Positions 20,906 to 30,059 of a stretch of DNA of 64,000 nt are shown one piece after another (within the stretch, counting starts at the first letter, position 1; every line of letters begins with the position of its first letter). The notes under the pieces were generated by a model. The model was not told the DNA's origin. It made no database searches and was given only the letters and a program-made list of their open reading frames with translations. Position numbers and translations under genes: made by a program. The stretch lies in the NCBI GenBank assembly GCA_936440205.1, contig OW387150.1:11196152-11260151 (forward strand), written 5' to 3'. The stretch is from Lepidonotus clava. Taxonomy: Eukaryota > Annelida > Polychaeta > Phyllodocida > Polynoidae.

Positions 20906-22215
20906 TACAGCAGGAGGTTTAAACCTAGAGATCTTTGTCTGTATATCATTTATATCGCGAATGTGCCTTGATACAAATTCAATCCAGAAATGGTGTTGAA
21001 CACGCTCTGTTACAAGTTCAATGCAGACATTGTATTGAAATTGTGTTGAACACTCTTGTTACAAGTTCAATGCAGAAATTGTATTGAACACAAGTCGTCT
21101 TTTACTGTCTCGTGTCTGTACATCGTCCATGTCACGAACGTGTGTTGATGGAAAATCAAATTGATTACCTTCTTCATGCAGGATCTTGTAATCTCTTGCT
21201 TGCAGGATTTTTCTGTTCTTAAACATTAGTGGACCCAGCATCAATCAGAAATTGATTTCTGAAAAGGTTCCGACTTGTGTTAAATACATCTTCTACTGTC
21301 CTGTGTTTAATAAGGTACACAATGCATCTTCTATTGAGTTTAAGGTATACAATGCATCTTCTATTGTGTTGAGTGTGAATTGTGACAAGTATTCCAATGC
21401 ATCTTCTGTTGCCTAGTGTATAAGGTATCTTTGTGTTTGTGTGACTCGTGTTCGAGGTGTGAAATTTGGACAATTCAGTTCATGCTTTTCATTGCGGATT
21501 CGGATTTCTAAAGCGGAATTCGTTTCAATTGGTTTCTTGATGAATGATTATGTTGCATAATCTATATCTAGTAGTTCTTTGCAGAGGTGTTACTGCGTGT
21601 AATGTGATTGGTGTTAGTGTTTTCTTTGAGTTTCTTGCTGGTTTGCTGTTTTCTCAATCCAATTTGTGCTGAAATATGTTTGAGGTGTGCAATTGTGACA
21701 ATTCACTGTTTTCTTTGGATTAAGGTGGATTTGTCTGCACCTAGGGTTTTGATCCTCCGTTTACCTATTCTGATGATCAAACAATCATACTAAACAAGTG
21801 TTCTAGAGAAGTAGGGTGATTAGTGGGTTTCGATTCCTTCTTGGTGTAACATTCATTCATGATTCATTCAACGTTATCTATAGATAATCATGGGGTAGGG
21901 ATACAGCAGGAGGTTTAAACCTAGAGATCTTTGTCTGTATATCATTTATATCACGAATGTGCCTTGATACAAATTCAATCCAGAAATTGTGTTAACACGC
22001 TCTGTTACAAGTTCAATGCAGGCATCGTATTGAAATTGTGTTGAACATTCTTGTGTTGAAGTTGAACACAAGGCGTCTTTACTTTCCCGTTTTTGTACAT
22101 CGTCCATGTCATGAACGTGTGTTGATGGAATTGATTACTTTCTTCATGTAGGATCTTGTAATTTCTTGCTTGCAGGATTTTTCTGTTCTTAAACATTAGT
22201 GGGCCTAGTATTAAC
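20876..22215. repeat. Large direct duplication, about 350 bp copies 1 kb apart
   Basis: Copy one at about 20876-21250 and copy two at about 21868-22215 share GTTATCTATAGATAATCATG, GGGTAGGGATACAGCAGG, TTAAACCTAGAGATCTTTG, CAAGTTCAATGCAG and the ending TTCTTAAACATTAGTGG. Short CAATGCATCTTCT repeats follow each copy (21280-21420 and 22395-22560), so the duplicated unit is nearer 1 kb with indels. Confidence 0.8.
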
Positions 22216-23269
22216 CATTAATCAGAACTCGCTTGGACTTGACCACCCACAGACCTACATTGTCACATTCATTGTTCAGCGTCAGGTCCTCCCATACCTT
22301 CAGTAAGGATAAATGAAATATTATTATTCTCACTTTTGTCCTTTACATAATTCTTAGGAGAACTTGTCACAAGGCTTATTTGAAATTCCACGACTCTGCA
22401 GTCTACTGTCCTGTGTTTAATAAGGTACACAATGCATCTTCTATGGAACTGAAGGTAGTATACCTTGAGTGTGAATTGCGACAAGTGTTCCAATGCATCT
22501 TCTGTTGCCTAGTGCATAAGGTATTCCAATGCATCTTCTGTTGCCTCGTGTTCGTGTGACTCGTCGTGGTCAAGGTGTGATATTTTGACAATTCTTTTAT
22601 TTTCACAGGGTTGGTTTTCATGTTTTTTTCTATTCATCATTAAGGATATGGTATAACAAAAATGATTATAGGGTTTTGATCCCCCGTTTACCTATTCTGT
22701 CAAGTTTATCATATAGATTTGATCATTAATCATACTAAACTTAATATTGTTTTCTTTTCTTTGGATTAAGGTAGACTTCTCTGCACCAAGTGTTCCAGAG
22801 AGAAGTAGGGTGATTAGTTTGACGGAGATGGTTTTCATGACTTTATTGATATTAATCTTTTGTCATAGGATTTAGCACAAACGTTTTCATGCTTTTCATT
22901 GTGGATCATACTAAACAAGTGTTCTAGTTTGACGGAGATGAAATGTTTAATTATTGATATTAATCTTTTGACATATCTTACCCAGTTCGAATGTGGTTTG
23001 TGGACATCATTTTCGAATATCAGATCATCAGGTTTGTGATTTCTGTTGTCAAGTTTGTGATCTTTGTGATGTTTTCTGCGTTCTCATAGAAGGTAGAATT
23101 TCTGCGTTCTCAAAGAAGGTAGAATGTCATTTCAGGTTTCAATTGGTTTCTTGATGAATGACGATGCTGATATCATGGTTAATGTGAGGACTACTGTTGG
23201 AATTGATTAGCCAATTGATGAGATCTTGGGTAATTGCTCATGTAGTGGTTGTTTTGAGCATTCAGTCCA

Positions 23270-23660
23270 TTTGCATTATTCTTTGCTATTCAAACTTGCT
23301 TGAGATTCGACATCCTGGATAGCAGTTATCTATGGAGTATCTGTTTAGCGTCAAGTTCCATCTGCATTGTTCTTTTGCGTATTACCATTCAAGTTTGTTA
23401 TAATAGCATTTATTTACATCATAGACTTGCGTGATTTGTATTATTTGCTATTCAAACTTACTTGAGATCCTGGATAATAGTTATCTATGGAGTAGTCGTT
23501 TCAGCTTGCAATTCATTTGCATTGCTACTTTTGGGCTCTGTACATTCAAACTTACTTGGTTATTTATGGAGTAACCGTTCCAGCTTGCAATTCATCTGCA
23601 TTGCTACTTTTGGACCACGTACATTCAAACTTGCTTGGTCTTTAGTTGACTTGCATATTG
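23270..23660. repeat. Imperfect tandem repeats, about 85-95 bp
   Basis: Units share TTATCTATGGAGTA, then CAGCTTGCAATTCATTTGC, ATTGCTACTTTTGG and ACATTCAAACTT. The last two units are the most alike. The overlapping open frame reflects the repeat. Confidence 0.7.
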
Positions 23661-24797
23661 ACGAATCACCTATTCGAATGTTTCGTTATTTGCCAGAGAA
23701 TTCATTTTGTCAGTTTCAGTTTTTAATAACGACACCACTCCTTTCTTCACTTCAACAGACACCATTCCTTTCTTGACTTTTTGGATCTCTGTCTAATAAG
23801 TGAATTGTTACAAAGTTCTGTTCATGCATGGACTGTCTATAAATCACAGTCACTGATTTGCATATCATCTAAATCGCAACCGTGTTACTGTCTATGGAGT
23901 ACCTATTTCAGTGTGCAGTTCATTTGCATGACGACTTTCTGAGTCATGGTGGTTGTGAATTGACTACTTTTTGCATCACGGTGGTTGAGAAATGATTGTC
24001 AGAATCGCTGTTATCTTTGAAGGCGAAAACGTTGCTTGACAATCTAGATAGATGGCGACACTATACGTGAACTTGGTTTTCGTTGCTATCTTGGTTTTCA
24101 TTTCATTCATTCATGTTTCATTCAATCATTCATTTGGTTTGTATTATCCTAATAATCATTTGGTTTACATTCATGAACAAAGGTTTTAAACAGGCTTGCT
24201 CGTTCATTCAGTTATCTTAATAAGTATTTGATTTCAGATTAAGTTTGAACTTAGTTAGATGTCAGTGTAACATTCGTTTCCTGTTTTATAAATGTAGTGT
24301 TAGGAGGGTAATTTGACATGATAAGGGGGCGTGGAATAAGGCTTTAGGTAATATGAGTATGAATAATCTTATTGCGTTGCGTTCGTTGATAAGAACCTAG
24401 AGGTCTTGAGTGTATGTTTTGTTCTATTTGGAATCTCGAGAGTTGACTCATGTTTGATTTCTATTCTTACTGAAACTTGACTTGAATAGCGCTTTGTTCT
24501 ATCGAATTACTTTACTGTTCTTTCAAATGGGTGGTTATTGTCGGTTTTACGCTGTATCGACATCCAAGGTTATTTATATTACGGTTAGCATATGATTATG
24601 ATAATCGTTTTTGAGATGTTTGCGGGATATTAGTTGAATGTGTGATTAACTTTAAAGTTTCACCTTGTGAAACTTTCAATTAGTCTTGTCACAGGGACGA
24701 CGAATGAATCTTATGAAATAAGGTTTTGATGATCACGCTGGATGATTTGGTTCACAGATCTAAGAGTCGTTACTTGTAGGATGATTTTTGGTTTGCA

Positions 24798-24975
24798 GAT
24801 CTAGTCGTCACAAGGAGGGACATTGCCTTGTCTTTGCGGACATTGCCTTGGAGGGACATTGCCTTGTCTTTGCGGACATTGCTTTGTCTTTGCCTTATCT
24901 TTCGGATTCGTCATTGGTAGGAGGGACATCGCCTTGTCTTTCAGACTTAACTAGATTGGTCCCTTGTTTTTCAGA
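24798..24975. repeat. Short tandem repeat, GGACATTGCCTTG units
   Basis: GGGACATTGCCTTGTCTTTG and variants occur about six times, ending in TTTTCAGACTTAACT twice. Low complexity; no coding support. Confidence 0.7.
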
Positions 24976-25228
24976 CTTAACTTAAGATTGTGTTTTTCTT
25001 GTTTTAGGTTGAGTGAGAAGCCTGGTTTATCGTTAACTTAATTGTACTTAGAAGTTATAATTGATAGAATGTCTGGTATTATACTTCTAACATTCATATA
25101 GTATGTAAGGTTTTGTCAAAGTGTTTTGTATATGAGTTTACATTGTGATATTAATTGTGATATGTAAACATTCCTTGGTTGCATATTAGTCTTAATTGAT
25201 AACGAACAGATAAAATTGGTTATTTGAC

Positions 25229-25507
25229 TTACCTGCATTCACCGTCTTCGCATGTGAAAGAGTGCGAAGATGTGAAGATAGAAGAGAGGTAAGGTAGAAG
25301 GCTTTGATGATATGAGAGAGTTGAGGCCGAAGGATCACAGAGGCGACAGTAAAGTTTGGTTACTGTCAGCAGACGAGTGGTGAATTTTTCGGGAATGTAG
25401 TCGCATGTGATAGCAGCAGGTTCTTGTGAAAACTCACAATTTGAAGAGTAGCAGTTGCAGGTTAGGCATTGGGTTAGGATAAGGAGAATTGTGGTGATGT
25501 GTAGCAT
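25229..25507 (-). CDS. Signal peptide plus Cys-rich domain (exon-like)
   Basis: Starts at ATG 25505-25507. A strong signal peptide (MLHITTILLILTQCLTCNC) is followed by about 70 residues with seven cysteines (NCEF, ITCDY, YCRLCD, FTCEDGEC). The frame runs into a good splice-donor sequence (CAG|GTAAGT) just before its stop, so it probably is a first exon and the stop is intronic. The mucin-like, membrane-spanning minus-strand frame at 18.7-19.6 kb could be a later exon of the same message; the link is inference. I do not recognise the domain. It would make a secreted or surface-exposed Cys-rich head. Part of the Polinton. Confidence 0.5.
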   Translation of the reverse strand: MLHITTILLILTQCLTCNCYSSNCEFSQEPAAITCDYIPEKFTTRLLTVTKLYCRLCDPSASTLSYHQSLLPYLSSIFTSSHSFTCEDGECR

Positions 25508-25651
25508 CTTGGGAGTTGTACGGTTCGAGTAGAGTGGATTACAGTATATTCGCGCTGTACAAGAGTCGAAGGTTGTATGGTTTCACTTTTAACTTGAATC
25601 AAGTTAAATGTGTGTGGTCTAGTCTATGAGGTGCCAGTTTTAAACTTGTTT

Positions 25652-26263
25652 ATGCATATTACGTATGGAGTAAATTTGATTATATTTTCTTTAGATTTTA
25701 ATCCTACAGTAAGTGTTGATCTTTTTAAGACATATAAGAAATGGATAAATTCAACTTTATATCGCGGTTCTGTAAGTTGTAGACGTTCTTATTATACAAT
25801 AAAATTGACAAAAAATGGGTTTTGTAGTGTTTATTTGAGAAGTTGTTTTTCATTTGTATTATTGAATATAGATAAGTTTGTTTCAGAGGTTTCTCTTTTT
25901 GTGTCTGAAGGCATTTCTTGTTCGTTCTCTTCAGTTTTTGTTGATGTTAGAAATATTCAGTTTACATTTAGTTTAGTTTTATCAAGATCTGATAAATTGA
26001 CTTTTAAAGAATTTTGTGAACGAATTGTGCAAACATATTTTATGAAATATGATTTTGAGGTTCGAGAGTCGAATTCTCCTGAATCTGTGTGGTTAAAATT
26101 TAATAATACTTATTATTTTTCAAGTTTTAGATTAAAGTTAAAGAATAATTTGAGTACAGTTTTTACTATTTTGTATAGTTATAAAGGTAATTGTTTGACG
26201 AAGGATATTTTTCATTTTTTTAAAATTTGTAATGATATAAAGTTAGTATTTGATAGTAAATGA
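25652..26263 (+). CDS. Unrecognised Polinton gene
   Basis: From the first in-frame ATG (25652) the product is 203 residues. A frame opened by GTG extends 14 codons further up. It is rich in Ser, Phe and Asn, with alternating hydrophobic and polar stretches suggesting beta strands (YYTIKLTKNGFCSVYLRS; VDVRNIQFTFSLVL; SSFRLKLKNN). The layout faintly recalls the two-repeat TATA-binding-protein fold, but no diagnostic residues can be named and I would not assign it. No signal peptide or membrane segment. It starts the second plus-strand gene block and ends 12 bases before the next ATG. Confidence 0.6.
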   Translation: MHITYGVNLIIFSLDFNPTVSVDLFKTYKKWINSTLYRGSVSCRRSYYTIKLTKNGFCSVYLRSCFSFVLLNIDKFVSEVSLFVSEGISCSFSSVFVDVRNIQFTFSLVLSRSDKLTFKEFCERIVQTYFMKYDFEVRESNSPESVWLKFNNTYYFSSFRLKLKNNLSTVFTILYSYKGNCLTKDIFHFFKICNDIKLVFDSK

Positions 26264-26275
26264 ATCGTTATTAAA

Positions 26276-27625
26276 ATGGATTCATTTACCAAGTTGATTT
26301 ATATTATTTTGAAATTTCTTCTTTGTGATGAAAAGGGAAATGTTGAGTATTGGAATAGTGTTAAACGTGATGAAGAGCATGTTTTTTATTTTACTTACAT
26401 TTGTTTTCAAACATTGATTCCGATGAAATCTAAGGAATCTTGGTCGAAGCTGCATGATTTTTTGAATGACTTTAAGACTTCTTTAGTTAAGGTTTTAAGG
26501 TCTCAAACATTTTCAACTTCAGCCGCTTATTGGATTTTGAAAAATGAAAATGAAAAGATTATGACTGATTTAAGATCAAGAGATAGTTTGATTTTTCCAA
26601 CTATATGTGATTTGCTGAAATTACCAATTTGTATTTATTCGGCGAGTGGAAAGAATGTGAGTTTTCATCCTAGTAAATCTTATAGACAATCTTATCCACT
26701 GGTTATTCAATGGAGTAATAGCGAAAATTGTTTTAAGAAGACTGATTTGGGTGCTCAGAAAAGTAGTTTAATTTTTCCAGTTGTTGAAAAGGCAATGCAG
26801 AAGTGTGTAGATAATCAAGTAGGTAATGAGAAATTGAAGGATAAGAGTAAACGGAAAAGTGATGCACTGATTCGATGTAAAAATGGAGAAAGTAGAGGTG
26901 TGAGGAGAAATGGTCAAAGTTGTATTGGAATTGAGAATAAAGGTCAAAGTTTTGAAAGTAGGAATAAAGATGTTTTACCGCTTTCTATTACATCACGAAA
27001 AAGAACATCACGTGAAAGTACAATAAAACATACTGAAGATTTAACTAATGTTTCTAAGGCTTCTAAGGTTAAGGAAATGAAAGTTTACAAGACACCTGAA
27101 TTTGTATCATCAGATTCTAGTTCAGATGATGAAGTTGAAAGAAAACTTGTACCAGAGTCTCATTTAGTAGGTGAAGCAAGGAAAGCTTTAGTAGATCAAG
27201 TAAGGAAAGATTTACAGACAACTTCAGATGAAGATTGTGATTTTACAGGACATGTTGAGAAATTGAGACATTTTGTCCCAGGACATGTTGAGAAATTGAG
27301 ACATTTTGTCCCATCTACAGTTTCGAATGATTGTCAATGCGATAGTGAGCAAGAGGAGGAAATAAATGTAGAATCTTCAAGTCGCGTCAAGCAGTTAAAA
27401 AATTTTAAACCTTTTGATACTTTGTATGAAGAACAATGCGAAAGGGTTCATTGTAATTTGGACAATGTTTTGGAAGTTTCTGATCGTATAAGGAAACATG
27501 TGGAGGTTTTAAAAAAGAATGTTCTTCCAGATAATATAGAAGTTTGCGCGTGTTGCCCGTTGCATTGTTCTTCTATTTTATTAAAAGAGACTAGGGGTAA
27601 ACGCGGCCCTAAAAAAAAAAATTGA
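26276..27625 (+). CDS. Unrecognised Polinton gene with basic, low-complexity C-terminal half
   Basis: 449 residues. The first 170 look globular (FYFTYICFQTLIPMKS; AAYWILKNENEKIM; SLIFPTICDLLKLPICIYSA). The arrangement recalls OTU-like cysteine peptidases, in which a stretch of this kind precedes the catalytic His, but I see no catalytic Cys, so this is only a suggestion. The second half is charged and Ser-rich with an SSDSSSDDE tract and a perfect 11-residue duplication GHVEKLRHFVP (33 bp repeated at 27249-27314). It ends in a basic GKRGPKKK segment. A nuclear role is possible. Follows the previous gene by 12 bases. Part of the Polinton. Confidence 0.65.
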   Translation: MDSFTKLIYIILKFLLCDEKGNVEYWNSVKRDEEHVFYFTYICFQTLIPMKSKESWSKLHDFLNDFKTSLVKVLRSQTFSTSAAYWILKNENEKIMTDLRSRDSLIFPTICDLLKLPICIYSASGKNVSFHPSKSYRQSYPLVIQWSNSENCFKKTDLGAQKSSLIFPVVEKAMQKCVDNQVGNEKLKDKSKRKSDALIRCKNGESRGVRRNGQSCIGIENKGQSFESRNKDVLPLSITSRKRTSRESTIKHTEDLTNVSKASKVKEMKVYKTPEFVSSDSSSDDEVERKLVPESHLVGEARKALVDQVRKDLQTTSDEDCDFTGHVEKLRHFVPGHVEKLRHFVPSTVSNDCQCDSEQEEEINVESSSRVKQLKNFKPFDTLYEEQCERVHCNLDNVLEVSDRIRKHVEVLKKNVLPDNIEVCACCPLHCSSILLKETRGKRGPKKKN

Positions 27626-27633
27626 TTTTCAGT

Positions 27634-27777
27634 TGTTCTTTATGTTCAAAGATGTTCTCATCATATACATTATTACGATTACATCGGTTGAGACATACTG
27701 GTTTTAATCCTATTTCTAGTCTTTTTATTCCACCACCTTTGAGAAATTATAATGTGATTCCTAGATTGTTACACTAG
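27634..27777 (+). other. Short frame encoding a C2H2 zinc finger
   Basis: The open stretch reads CSLCSKMFSSYTLLRLHRL (first part), a standard C-x2-C-x12-H-x3-H finger ending RLRHTG. There is no ATG ahead of the first cysteine. A TTTTCAG precedes it, so it could be an exon of something else or a remnant. It overlaps the hairpin at 27744-27794. Part of the Polinton. Confidence 0.4.
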
Positions 27778-27794
27778 GGATCACATTATAATTT
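27744..27794. terminator. Hairpin between Polinton genes
   Basis: Arms of 21 bp (AAATTATAATGTGATTCCTAG and its complement, one mismatch) with a 9-base loop, between the stop at 27625 and the ATG at 27851. A 3'-end or processing signal is a guess, by analogy with the hairpin polyadenylation rule of mimivirus. Confidence 0.5.
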
Positions 27795-27850
27795 AGATTT
27801 TGTAGATTATACTTATTGTTGCACTTATTATTGTCCCAAGTGAAGTCGCC

Positions 27851-28690
27851 ATGGGTAAGCGAGGTCGTTTTGTATGTTTTCATGCTTTGCAAGAACGTTG
27901 CTTGTATTTCTCAGCTTTGGTATCTTTTTACTTTCATATAAGTACTAGTGATTTAAGTTCTATTCTTATGAATATTCAGATTCCAGATTTAAAAGTTTTA
28001 TCTTCGAAAGAATGTCTCGAGTTGATGGTTATTATTTCTGAAAGTGATGATTTGGAATATGTTCATTCTATGAGAAGGTTTTCTTTTGAAGGTTTAGTTT
28101 TTTTTGCTTCATATTTTGATTGTGAAATTTTTTTGAAATATTTATTAATTAGAATGTGGCAAGATTTAAAATGTATTCCAATTATTTTAGATTACATGTT
28201 TTACTATTTAGGAACGAAGCATTTATATTCATGTATTGCAATAGAGTCAGTTTGTGATTATTTAAGAATTACAGAAATTCAATTTTATAAACTAACATAC
28301 AATGTACATAATCCAAGTCAGTTTGTGAGAACTAAATTACAAAGGTGTCTTCGAAATGCAAGAAGATTGAATTCTTTCCATTTCAAAACTTTTCGTATAT
28401 ATTGCGAACTTTGCAGGAATCTTATTATTAGTAAAGATAATAGTCAGTCTGATAAAATGCTTTTGTTGCGTTGTTGTTCGAAACCTGCGCATTCGATTTG
28501 TTTTAGAAGGTTATTTGTTTCATATCATTCTTTTAATTGTAATTATATATCAAGTTTTAATTGCCCTTCATGTAGAACTTTATGGGTGAATGGTGAAATT
28601 TTTCGAAATGAGTATGTGAGAGTTCATATGAAAAGAGAAAGTTTGTCTTATGTGTATAATTTCACAAAGCTGTGCTTGAAGAGATGTTAA
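27851..28690 (+). CDS. RING-finger protein (putative E3 ubiquitin ligase)
   Basis: 279 residues. The first 150 are mostly helical-looking and unrecognised (CLELMVIISESDD; LKYLLIRMWQDLK; LRITEIQFYKL), reminiscent of BTB/BACK-type helical repeats but unassigned. From about residue 194 there is a cross-brace zinc pattern: YCELC, LLRCCSKPAHSICF, then FNCPSC about 25 residues on, as in RING/RING-variant domains. Such domains recruit ubiquitin-conjugating enzymes. Together with the BIR-like protein this suggests interference with host cell death or protein turnover, as in insect DNA viruses; that is inference. Lies between two intergenic hairpins. Part of the Polinton. Confidence 0.65.
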   Translation: MGKRGRFVCFHALQERCLYFSALVSFYFHISTSDLSSILMNIQIPDLKVLSSKECLELMVIISESDDLEYVHSMRRFSFEGLVFFASYFDCEIFLKYLLIRMWQDLKCIPIILDYMFYYLGTKHLYSCIAIESVCDYLRITEIQFYKLTYNVHNPSQFVRTKLQRCLRNARRLNSFHFKTFRIYCELCRNLIISKDNSQSDKMLLLRCCSKPAHSICFRRLFVSYHSFNCNYISSFNCPSCRTLWVNGEIFRNEYVRVHMKRESLSYVYNFTKLCLKRC

Positions 28691-28720
28691 TCTCTTCAAT
28701 GTTCTTGATATTGTATGAGA

Positions 28721-28761
28721 TTAATAACATTTATGTTCGAAGTGAACATAAATGTTATTAA
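28721..28761. terminator. Perfect hairpin after the RING gene
   Basis: 18-bp perfect arms (TTAATAACATTTATGTTC) around a 5-base loop GAAGT, 30 bases after the stop of the RING gene. No protein-coding role. Candidate transcript 3'-end signal. Confidence 0.55.
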
Positions 28762-28890
28762 AGTTGAGTTTGGAAATGTTAAGCTATATGAATAGTGTTT
28801 AAATGTTCTTAATATTGTACATTCTATATCATTCATGTTCTTTGAAAGTGGTATTAATTTAAATCAATAATTAGTTGATATTAGTCAAAA

Positions 28891-29880
28891 ATGGAGGAAA
28901 CTTTTGGTGGTGAATTTTATTTAACTTTACCTTCCAATACTATTCATAAAACGAAAGAAAATAAGACTAGTCATTATCATATAGAACTTCAAAATGCTAT
29001 TGAATGTAAGGGACAATGGCAGTTAGCATTAGTTGAAATAGATTTCCCTAAATCTTGGTACAATTATCCAGTTCATCTTGCACAAAATCGAACTATATAT
29101 TTGTTGAGAAAAACTTTTCATTTAAAAACACGTGAAAATCCAGATATAGATAGATTTGGCATAACATCTTTAGATGAATTGAACGAAGAAGAATCTTTTG
29201 GTTTACGACATATGTATTTCGAATTGAGTTTTGGCTATTATTCGATTAAACATTTGGTAGATGTATTGAATGAAAAGATAGCTGAATTTGAGAATTCTAT
29301 ATCTGGTGTAGGTCGTGTTTCTTATAGAAGATATTCTAAATTTGAGTATAATTCTGTAAATAATAGAGTAACTTTTCGAGTGGGTAAAGGGGACAGTATT
29401 ATACTTCCTACTTTTTTAGTTAGAGTTTTACGTTTAGAAGATTCTATAGAACCTGATGATTCATTATTTACATATACGTTTGATGGACCAGAGTTAACGT
29501 CTACTGTTGATGATGTTAATGAGGTTATGAGGATGCATTATTTTGGTTTGAGTCAAAATAGAGATCAAACAGACTTTTATCTGTATGAAGGAAGTGGGGT
29601 TGCAAGATTTCACGTAGATTCTAGTAATATGTTTATTTATACAAATTTGGTAGATTTTCAAATGGTAGGTGATGTGAAAACGAGGTTATTACGAACAGTT
29701 AATTGTGCAGGGGAATATGGAAAAATAATTAAAAGAATATATACTCATCCACATTATAAGAAATTAGCATATGAAAAGATTAAGGAGATAGAAATAAAAA
29801 TAACAACTGATGATGGTGAATTGGTTAAGTTTGAGTTTGGCACAGTTTGCATTATTTTACATTTCCGGAAAATTTCATAG
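28891..29880 (+). CDS. Conserved Polinton structural-type protein (FYLTLPSN family)
   Basis: 329 residues. The start GGEFYLTLPSNTIHKTKEN with SHYHIELQNAIE and WQLALVEIDFPKSWYN is the hallmark of a protein family found in many animal Polintons and adintovirus-like elements. I recall it as a virion or fibre-type protein of uncertain role. The rest is beta-rich (GYYSIKHLVDVLNEKI; NNRVTFRVGKG). No signal peptide or membrane helix. It follows the RING gene after 200 bases that carry a hairpin and two copies of the junction motif. All frames open. Confidence 0.7.
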   Translation: MEETFGGEFYLTLPSNTIHKTKENKTSHYHIELQNAIECKGQWQLALVEIDFPKSWYNYPVHLAQNRTIYLLRKTFHLKTRENPDIDRFGITSLDELNEEESFGLRHMYFELSFGYYSIKHLVDVLNEKIAEFENSISGVGRVSYRRYSKFEYNSVNNRVTFRVGKGDSIILPTFLVRVLRLEDSIEPDDSLFTYTFDGPELTSTVDDVNEVMRMHYFGLSQNRDQTDFYLYEGSGVARFHVDSSNMFIYTNLVDFQMVGDVKTRLLRTVNCAGEYGKIIKRIYTHPHYKKLAYEKIKEIEIKITTDDGELVKFEFGTVCIILHFRKIS

Positions 29881-29974
29881 TTTTGTTTTTAGATTTTTTT
29901 TATAATGTAAAACGTTCTTGAGATGAATGGTCTAATGGTCTAAAATCGAAAGTTGTTTTATTATGTATAGAAAC

Positions 29975-30038
29975 TGAAATAGTTTCAGTCTGAAACGCTA
30001 GGTGGTTGAAATAGTTTTCAGTCTGAAACGCTAGGTGG
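29975..30038. repeat. Tandem duplication just upstream of polB
   Basis: TGAAATAGTTTCAGTCTGAA plus ACGCTAGGTGG occurs twice in a row (29975-30005 and 30007-30038), ending 21 bases before the polB ATG. The copies contain ACTGAAATAGTTTCAGT, a small palindrome, and GCTAGGTGG, a word seen again near the right end (46660-46672, inverted). Possibly regulatory. Confidence 0.7.
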
Positions 30039-30059
30039 CATGACTGAGAAGGTAGCCGA

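Larger units (their letters stand above)
19604..25228. other. 5.6-kb repeat-rich non-coding tract in the Polinton
   Basis: No convincing gene. The tract consists largely of tandem and dispersed duplications (listed separately) in AT-rich sequence. It separates the two minus-strand exon-like frames and could be a long intron, a regulatory region or both. Confidence 0.5.

Noticed and set aside
20725-20922. Open frame with repeated MVIGFRFPLG peptide
   Set aside because: Translation of the 80-bp tandem array; no codon-level support.
21219-22621. Minus-strand frames with repeated RRCIVYL-like peptides
   Set aside because: Reflect the CAATGCATCTTCT DNA repeat, not a zinc or Cys-rich protein.
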